Of a stretch of DNA of 64,000 nt, positions 59,168 through 64,000 are shown in pieces (position 1 is the stretch's first letter; every line of letters starts with the position of its first letter). The DNA is taken from NCBI GenBank assembly GCA_009917695.1, contig JAACJG010000008.1, positions 248,001 to 312,000 of the forward strand, written 5' to 3'. The translations under genes and the position numbers were made by a program. The notes beneath the pieces are model-generated. The model was not told where the DNA came from. It did not search any database and saw nothing but the letters and a program-made list of their open reading frames with translations. The DNA is from Candidatus Rifleibacterium amylolyticum (GTDB taxonomy: Bacteria; Muiribacteriota; Ozemobacteria; Ozemobacterales; Ozemobacteraceae).

Positions 59168-61393
59168 TTAGTTAATCTTGTCGTATTCTTCAGCGGGTAT
59201 CGATTCGTCTTTCCAGCTGATGATGGTAAAGCCGGCCATCGGGTAAGGCGGATGATAATCGCCGCCGCCGCGCACGAACGTGGTATCGAAAATATTGCGG
59301 CGAACCACTGACTGATCATTGCGCAGAGAACCGTCGAGATAGCCTTTTGCCGGGCGCGTGCGCAGATGAATCATCGAACCCATGTGCCGCAAAAAAAACC
59401 TGCTGTCACGCCCGATAAAAGGCAGACTGCGCATATGCGGGTTCGCCACGTTACCAAGTTCATTACGCACCTTGCTGGTGTTGTTACCCATGCTCCAGCG
59501 CGCGTTCAGTTCAGCAGAATCGATAAGCAGAGCATTTACAGTCATTTCCGGCATGCGAAAACCGGTGCGAGGGTATTTGAGAGCCATCTGAAACAGGCGA
59601 TCAGCAATATTCCAGGGACCAAGCGAAGGGTCAGGTTCGCCTTCCTGCATTTCCTTTTCGGCCTGATTCATTATTGAATCGATGATTTTATCGCGGGCGC
59701 CGGCCAGCAATGTTCCGGTCATGTAGCAACGGGCGCCGACTCCTTCATAAACAGCGGTTCTTCGTAACGCGCTTTTGATGACGAAACGATTCTTGTTTTC
59801 TTCTGGAGTAGAACCTGGCTTCAGATAATCTCGGAGCTTTTCGAGAGCAGGATGCAGGGCTATTCCGGCGGTGGTCACCGGTATAATTTCGGGTGGCTGC
59901 TTCGGCATCGAAAACAACGAGTTGATCACCGAAAAATTCAGGGCAGTCATCGGCAGTCTTTTGTCGTATGCTCCAGTGCTCAATCGCGGAGGAAACACAA
60001 TGCCACCAAGCACCAGCACATTAACATCTTCACCACCGAGCGCCATAGCCAGATCGTAATCGATCAGAGTCTGCATCTCGTTTCGCAGAAAATTCATGGG
60101 GTTTGAGTAATCAAACCAGATCCTTCCCATGGAAAGCACCGCCACACCGTTCTTGTCGGTGCCATTACGCGGTTCCTTGCTGTAATCCTTGAAACCGACG
60201 TTGTAATTCTGCGGGTTATCTGGATTAGCATTGAAATCGCCAGCAATGAAAACATCTTTTTCGCAGAAGATCGTCAGAGACTTCCAGGGTGGGCAGCCCC
60301 AGATGCGCAAAGGCACTTCAGAATAAAGAAGTACCTTGTCGTCTGCGTTCTTATATTCCCAACCAAAAAACAGATCGTATACGGTCTCGGTCGGATTGGC
60401 CGGGCAGCGCCACTTTGACTCGGAAAACCCTTTAAAACTGCTGCCAGCACGGAGAATAGTCGGTGCCGGCCGGCGCGCCTTTTTATAATACTCAGGATTC
60501 AGCGGCGGCAGCTTTTGCGGTCTGGCGCCATGGTAGCCGTCAAGAACAAAAGGATCGATCAGCTTGCCATTCTTATATTCGGCAAAGGTTTCGAATTTGT
60601 CGGGATCGGTAGAATCGTTTGAAGGCTTGATGGTTCCACGTTTGCCATTATAGAAATCGACATGGACAGAAGATTCTGCCCGGATAAATCCAGGGGTAGA
60701 TATTCTCTCCATCTCACGCAACTCGGCGCCACGATCGAAAGTGCCGCGCTGAGAAAAGATCAACATTTCATGACCATAGAGGCGGCCGGTCTTCATCTCA
60801 CCGGGACTGACACGATATGGGCCGTAACCACCGACATCAAGAATCTGCCCATCGTAGAAGAGAAAATTGCCCGGCACGACTTTTTCAATTACGGTCGAAA
60901 TCTTGCGACAGGTATCTTCGACTCTGCCAACAGCCTCGAGCAGAAAGTAACGATGTGACTCATCGACGGTTTTGCTGTCCGGGCTGTTTTGCGACTTGAT
61001 CAGCTTGACCCGAACCTTGAACTTGCCGGTGAGCTTCATTGCCGGCAATTCTACCGAGCCGCTGTAAGTGCCACGTTCATTGTTATCGAGTTTGAGAAGC
61101 CCGAAACTTTTAAGATGGTTGTAGCGATTTTCTGAGGCCGACGGCCAGCCTTCTGCCGGAATATATGGATTGCCATGGGTTACGAACTGGTAATCTGCGC
61201 GCATTTCAGCCAGCACCGCATGCAACCCGGCCTCTGCCACGCTCAGAGCCACATAGTCCCGGGCAGAACGTGACAGCAGCGCAATCTGGCCGCGCTGAAA
61301 GGTAAGAACCGCGCCGGCCAATATTCCCAGCACGAGACAGATCATCACGATAGCCAGAATAGCCTGCCCTGATCCTGAATGATTTCTGTTCAC
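59168..61393 (-). CDS. Large protein with PilX-like prepilin N-terminus (cassette III)
   Basis: The 741-residue product begins with the lead NRNHSGSGQ and the helix AILAIVMICLVLGILAGAVL, followed by the amphipathic SARDYVALSVAEAGLHAVLA typical of PilX/GspK minor pilins. The outer region is large and includes beta-helix-like stretches (TIFCEKDVFIAGDFNAN, VNVLVLGGIVFP). The start is GTG 61393, which overlaps the previous stop as GTGA; the frame is open for 13 more codons upstream inside that gene. It corresponds to the genes at 7,059 and 23,296, but here the two small prepilins precede it. Confidence 0.8.
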   Translation of the reverse strand: MNRNHSGSGQAILAIVMICLVLGILAGAVLTFQRGQIALLSRSARDYVALSVAEAGLHAVLAEMRADYQFVTHGNPYIPAEGWPSASENRYNHLKSFGLLKLDNNERGTYSGSVELPAMKLTGKFKVRVKLIKSQNSPDSKTVDESHRYFLLEAVGRVEDTCRKISTVIEKVVPGNFLFYDGQILDVGGYGPYRVSPGEMKTGRLYGHEMLIFSQRGTFDRGAELREMERISTPGFIRAESSVHVDFYNGKRGTIKPSNDSTDPDKFETFAEYKNGKLIDPFVLDGYHGARPQKLPPLNPEYYKKARRPAPTILRAGSSFKGFSESKWRCPANPTETVYDLFFGWEYKNADDKVLLYSEVPLRIWGCPPWKSLTIFCEKDVFIAGDFNANPDNPQNYNVGFKDYSKEPRNGTDKNGVAVLSMGRIWFDYSNPMNFLRNEMQTLIDYDLAMALGGEDVNVLVLGGIVFPPRLSTGAYDKRLPMTALNFSVINSLFSMPKQPPEIIPVTTAGIALHPALEKLRDYLKPGSTPEENKNRFVIKSALRRTAVYEGVGARCYMTGTLLAGARDKIIDSIMNQAEKEMQEGEPDPSLGPWNIADRLFQMALKYPRTGFRMPEMTVNALLIDSAELNARWSMGNNTSKVRNELGNVANPHMRSLPFIGRDSRFFLRHMGSMIHLRTRPAKGYLDGSLRNDQSVVRRNIFDTTFVRGGGDYHPPYPMAGFTIISWKDESIPAEEYDKIN

Positions 61394-62142
61394 GGGTGCA
61401 CCCCATTCAACCGGCCGCGAATGTTGAAACAACTGCGCACAGTCAGGGCTGTTGCATCAGAGCCTTCGCGGTCTTCGCCTTTGCGGACCAGTGAAACCCT
61501 TGCATGCAGCAGATAAGGCCCGGTTCCATCGAGGTCATAGGGTTCGTAAGAAAAAAGATCCTTGCCGGGCAGAATCGACGACATGCCGCTGAGAGCGACC
61601 GGCTTACGATTAGTAGTGTAGACCAGTATTTCGCGCACGCCATCGCAGACCTTGCGTTCATATTCGCCCTGCGCAGCCCCCGGCATGTCAGTCTTGACCT
61701 TGCGATAGAGGTCACTTGTGCCATCATCGGCCTTTTTGAGGTAATACTCTATGATTTCTTCGCGAATGAAATTGGAATCAGGCGGTTTTACCGAAAAATC
61801 AAAAATCTGGCGGCGCAGCACGCAGACCTTGCCTTCATTTACGGGCATAAGAGACGCAACCGTCTGACGGTTCGTCTGCTGCGGATATTCGACCCAGTTT
61901 GAATTGCGAATATCATTACCAAGATGAGCAAAGAGCCGACGCGCGCTTTCGTTAACGCCGATATGCTCCAGGGCCGTCTTTATCGACTTCACTTCGGCAA
62001 AAAACAGCCGATATGCGGCAAGCATCAGCAAAACAAACAGACCCATGGCAATCATGACCTCGACCAGCGTAATAGCCCGCCGGCAGTCAGAGCGCAATGC
62101 CATCTTAGCCATCTTTTGCATGTGCTTATACCCGCTCACCAT
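61390..62142 (-). CDS. Minor prepilin, GspJ/PilW-like (cassette III)
   Basis: The product has 250 residues. After a basic lead comes RRAITLVEVMIAMGLFVLLM: Ala at -1, Ile at +1 and Glu at +5. The helix continues as VNESARRLFAHLGNDIRNS, the PilW/GspJ pattern, matching the genes at 9,899 and 27,654. ATG 62142 overlaps the stop of the preceding prepilin by 7 bp; an internal ATG eight residues in is an alternative. It is followed by the large protein through a GTGA overlap. Confidence 0.85.
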   Translation of the reverse strand: MVSGYKHMQKMAKMALRSDCRRAITLVEVMIAMGLFVLLMLAAYRLFFAEVKSIKTALEHIGVNESARRLFAHLGNDIRNSNWVEYPQQTNRQTVASLMPVNEGKVCVLRRQIFDFSVKPPDSNFIREEIIEYYLKKADDGTSDLYRKVKTDMPGAAQGEYERKVCDGVREILVYTTNRKPVALSGMSSILPGKDLFSYEPYDLDGTGPYLLHARVSLVRKGEDREGSDATALTVRSCFNIRGRLNGVHP

Positions 62143-62663
62143 TGATCACAATGTGTCGTAACCAGCTCAAATTCAACGAGATTACCGTCTTCGCTGGCTC
62201 GCCAGCTCACGTTAACCCGCACCAGCTTGAGTCCAGAACCCACTTCCTTATTATCAGAAGGTATATCCTGAATGCTTATCGTTCGCTTATATTCAATATT
62301 GCCAACGGTAATTACCGGCATGAAACCTTCGCCATTCTTGTCGAAAAGATTGTCGGCCGAGCTAAAGTCAGCCAGCAGAGTATCTTTGCGACGATCACCG
62401 TCAACTCCAAGCTCATGGGAACGGGCAGCGCGAATCGCTTCTACTGCCTGATTTGCAAGAAATATGGCGGTTTCATAGTTGCGCACCTTGCGCACGCCGG
62501 TAAAGCTGCTCGATATAGTCCAGCCAATGATAAAGACCACGACAAGCAGCAACCCGGCAATAAGGATTTCGACAAAAGTCATTGCCGCAGCCGGGCGAAG
62601 TCCGTTCGGCGCTTTTACAGGTATTACTGGCATTGTGTTCTGAACCATAACTGTACTGGTCAT
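62136..62663 (-). CDS. Minor prepilin, GspI/PilV-like (cassette III)
   Basis: The product has about 175 residues. PAAAMTFVEILIAGLLLVVV carries Glu at +5 of a prepilin-type helix with Ala at -1. The next segment, AIFLANQAVEAIRAAR, matches the PilV/GspI-type counterparts at 9,451 and 27,154. The start is uncertain: ATG 62663, ATG 62633 or the TTG at 62,714. Any of them gives a leader longer than usual. It is the first gene of cassette III. Confidence 0.82.
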   Translation of the reverse strand: MTSTVMVQNTMPVIPVKAPNGLRPAAAMTFVEILIAGLLLVVVFIIGWTISSSFTGVRKVRNYETAIFLANQAVEAIRAARSHELGVDGDRRKDTLLADFSSADNLFDKNGEGFMPVITVGNIEYKRTISIQDIPSDNKEVGSGLKLVRVNVSWRASEDGNLVEFELVTTHCDQW

Positions 62664-62777
62664 TTTACCATACAGGCGGCAGGTTTGCATAAATACTGTT
62701 ACCCGATTCAGCAATTCTCGTTGTCAAGCAGTCTCATACTCAGAAAGATACACCCTTCGCAACAGGCTTTTGGGGCT

Positions 62778-62859
62778 GTCATTCTGCGTGGAGTCGCAGA
62801 ATCCAATTTTTAGCGCTTTTATGGATCCTGCGGCTGCGCTTCGCTTCGCGCAGGATGAC
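62778..62859. repeat. GTCATTCTGCG/CGCAGGATGAC inverted-repeat element
   Basis: GTCATTCTGCG (62778-62788) and CGCAGGATGAC (62849-62859) match as inverted repeats in 10 of 11 positions, bounding 82 bp. It is a sequence variant of the GTCATTGCGAGG elements. Confidence 0.75.
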
Positions 62860-62865
62860 GAAAAC

Positions 62866-62897
62866 AAAAAAAGCTGCCTGGCACCTGCCAGGCAGCC
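62866..62897 (-). terminator. Terminator of the transglutaminase-like gene
   Basis: GCTGCCTGGCA (62873-62883) pairs with TGCCAGGCAGC (62886-62896). On the minus strand seven T residues follow the 11-bp stem. Confidence 0.9.
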
Positions 62898-62913
62898 CTT
62901 GTGCTTAAGATGA

Positions 62914-63897
62914 TCAGAAGATGTCAGCCGGATTGAGGCCTGCTTCCATGATAACAGCGTCAGGGCTGCGGAATTCGGAACCGCCTCTGAAATCCCGGTG
63001 CTCAGGGCCTTCAGTGATTTCTTTAACAAAGCGCGGGTCGATACGCGGATTTTCGAGATTGCCGTTGGGCGGATTCGGGGCATCACCGGTCGGCACCCAG
63101 ATGAAGTCAGGGTGGTTCTTGCGCGAGTCACCGGTCCATTCGCCAGAAACGACGTTACCATTGCCATCGAGAAACAGGTTATAGGTATAGCGATGGGCAA
63201 ACCACTTAGTGCCGACAAATTCGGGCGCCACGTTATCATCAACGAAATAACAGGTGGTGGTAACCTTGAGTTTGCTGTCGTCGAACCAGCCGGTTGTCCA
63301 GGTTGATTCAAATTTGTAGAGAGGGAAGTTCCAGACCATGCGGTCAGCAGAAGTATCGGCAATCATGGCACTTTTGCCGGAAGCGATATACTGCATGAGC
63401 ACGCGATGGAATTCATCAGGATAAATATCGTTGTAATCGTCTCCAGGGCGTTCCCAGTTACGATTGCCGTAAAAAGTACAATAAGTGTTCATGTATTGTT
63501 CAGAAAGGATACCCTTCTGATCGCCTGGCGTAAACTGAATACCATTGCGCACATTGGTTCTTTTCGGCTCAGGAGAAAGAATAGAAGCAGCTGCCCAGCC
63601 ATTGCAATGGCCTTCCCAGTTTTCAGCTTTGGGATTGTAATGGTTGTTGCGAATATCCGATTCCCAGGCGACGGCGCCAGGATTTTTACCTGTGCGGGAC
63701 TGCACGTAGGCATCATACTTTTCGAAAGGCGCTGGAGAGTGACCAGGCCAGCCCTTTATCAGGAAACCTTTTTTACGAGACCACCAGTCGCCCGACCAGG
63801 GAGCCGGCTTGATTTCGCCGCGGGCGGAGTCCTGGGCAACAGCGATCAGAGGTGTAACTGCAACAAACAGAGCAACAATTATGCTGAGCTTTTTCAT
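62914..63897 (-). CDS. Secreted transglutaminase-elicitor-like protein
   Basis: The 327-residue product has a signal peptide (1 to about 21, cleavage after AVA). The mature part has WEGHCNGWAAASI near residue 95, with a probable catalytic Cys, and SGEWTGDSRKNHPDFIW near residue 250, with a likely catalytic His. Both resemble the GP42-type transglutaminase elicitor family known from Phytophthora and some marine bacteria. Such enzymes cross-link proteins through Gln and Lys side chains outside the cell. GGAGGT precedes the ATG. The start overlaps an upstream stop by one base (TAATG). Confidence 0.75.
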   Translation of the reverse strand: MKKLSIIVALFVAVTPLIAVAQDSARGEIKPAPWSGDWWSRKKGFLIKGWPGHSPAPFEKYDAYVQSRTGKNPGAVAWESDIRNNHYNPKAENWEGHCNGWAAASILSPEPKRTNVRNGIQFTPGDQKGILSEQYMNTYCTFYGNRNWERPGDDYNDIYPDEFHRVLMQYIASGKSAMIADTSADRMVWNFPLYKFESTWTTGWFDDSKLKVTTTCYFVDDNVAPEFVGTKWFAHRYTYNLFLDGNGNVVSGEWTGDSRKNHPDFIWVPTGDAPNPPNGNLENPRIDPRFVKEITEGPEHRDFRGGSEFRSPDAVIMEAGLNPADIF

Positions 63898-64000
63898 TAT
63901 TCGTTACCTCCGGTCTGTGAACTGGCGCCAGGCAACTCAGTCGATGGAACAAGACGCACTTTGCGCATGCGATTTTCAGAAGAAACCGCCCATGGGCTGC
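63897..64000 (-). CDS. 3' end of a further gene (partial)
   Basis: A frame open to the window edge ends at TAA 63899-63897, sharing its last base with the next ATG. The tail (SENRMRKVRLVPSTELPG) is polar. The tight TAATG overlap and the ribosome site inside this frame support a real upstream gene in the same operon. No function can be read. Confidence 0.5.
   Translation of the reverse strand, partial: SPWAVSSENRMRKVRLVPSTELPGASSQTGGNE

Noticed and set aside
62142-62813. 223-codon plus-strand frame opposite the cassette III prepilin
   Set aside because: It overlaps a gene with a clear prepilin helix and runs into a repeat element. It has no ribosome site and no recognisable protein features.
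1-64000. CRISPR arrays, tRNA/rRNA genes, insertion sequences or prophage
   Set aside because: No direct-repeat/spacer pattern, no cloverleaf or rRNA motifs noticed in the gaps, and no transposase, integrase or phage structural gene. The hexamer arrays are too short-period for CRISPR.

Overview
The window looks like about 64 kb of chromosome from a Gram-negative-type, probably uncultured bacterium. Several genes carry lipoprotein or Sec signal peptides, and there is a membrane-anchored parvulin chaperone, class III prepilins and TadE-like proteins. It also carries a run resembling the Bacillus-type order yicC-remA-rpoZ-(coaBC)-priA-def-fmt, plus Rex and one long bifunctional Rel. I saw no tRNA, rRNA, CRISPR array, insertion sequence or phage. 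Taxonomy cannot be fixed by eye; a deep-branching candidate phylum such as Riflebacteria is only a guess.

Layout. 1-1,760: the end of an unknown gene and two TadE-like proteins. 1,895-6,981: ridA on the minus strand, a secreted protein, a TPR protein, a nine-helix-type membrane protein with presenilin-like aspartates, dapF and an AMMECR1 protein. 7,059-11,473: pseudopilin cassette I. 11,556-13,946: rpsO-pnp on the minus strand. 14,202-17,854: an RNA uracil methyltransferase, a REC-PAS-histidine kinase and a PHP phosphoesterase. 18,017-22,344: a secreted protein, a small secreted Cys/His/Asp-rich peptide and a 993-residue multi-parvulin protein. 22,469-28,690: pseudopilin cassette II, with an ECF sigma/anti-sigma pair inside it. 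28,838-31,722: an S4 protein, rsmA, tcdA and tatD. 31,908-38,982: yicC, remA, rpoZ, a decayed CoaBC-like gene, priA, def, fmt and rex. 39,074-42,598: STAS protein, rel and family-4 UDG. 42,757-58,989: a 1,494-residue and a 3,541-residue lipoprotein around a 304-residue secreted protein. 59,168-62,663: pseudopilin cassette III. 62,914-64,000: a transglutaminase-elicitor-like secreted protein and the end of another gene.

The main theme is cell-surface construction. Three separate cassettes each pair a 740-800-residue protein carrying a prepilin-like N-terminal helix with two small prepilins, one of GspI/PilV type and one of GspJ/PilW type. They come with TPR, LysM or giant Ig-repeat lipoprotein neighbours. 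This is the best candidate for an undescribed system. No secretion ATPase, inner-membrane platform protein, secretin or prepilin peptidase is in the window, so the machinery would have to be encoded elsewhere.

Other notable signals are: a rel gene with no standard start codon that appears to begin at AUU right after two in-frame stops; a catalytically stripped CoaBC relic in the expected syntenic slot; a run of promoters placed 6-8 nt before ATG, which implies leaderless mRNAs; and three families of dispersed intergenic repeats, one of which supplies the last ten codons of tcdA. All family assignments are from reading motifs by eye; no search was run.
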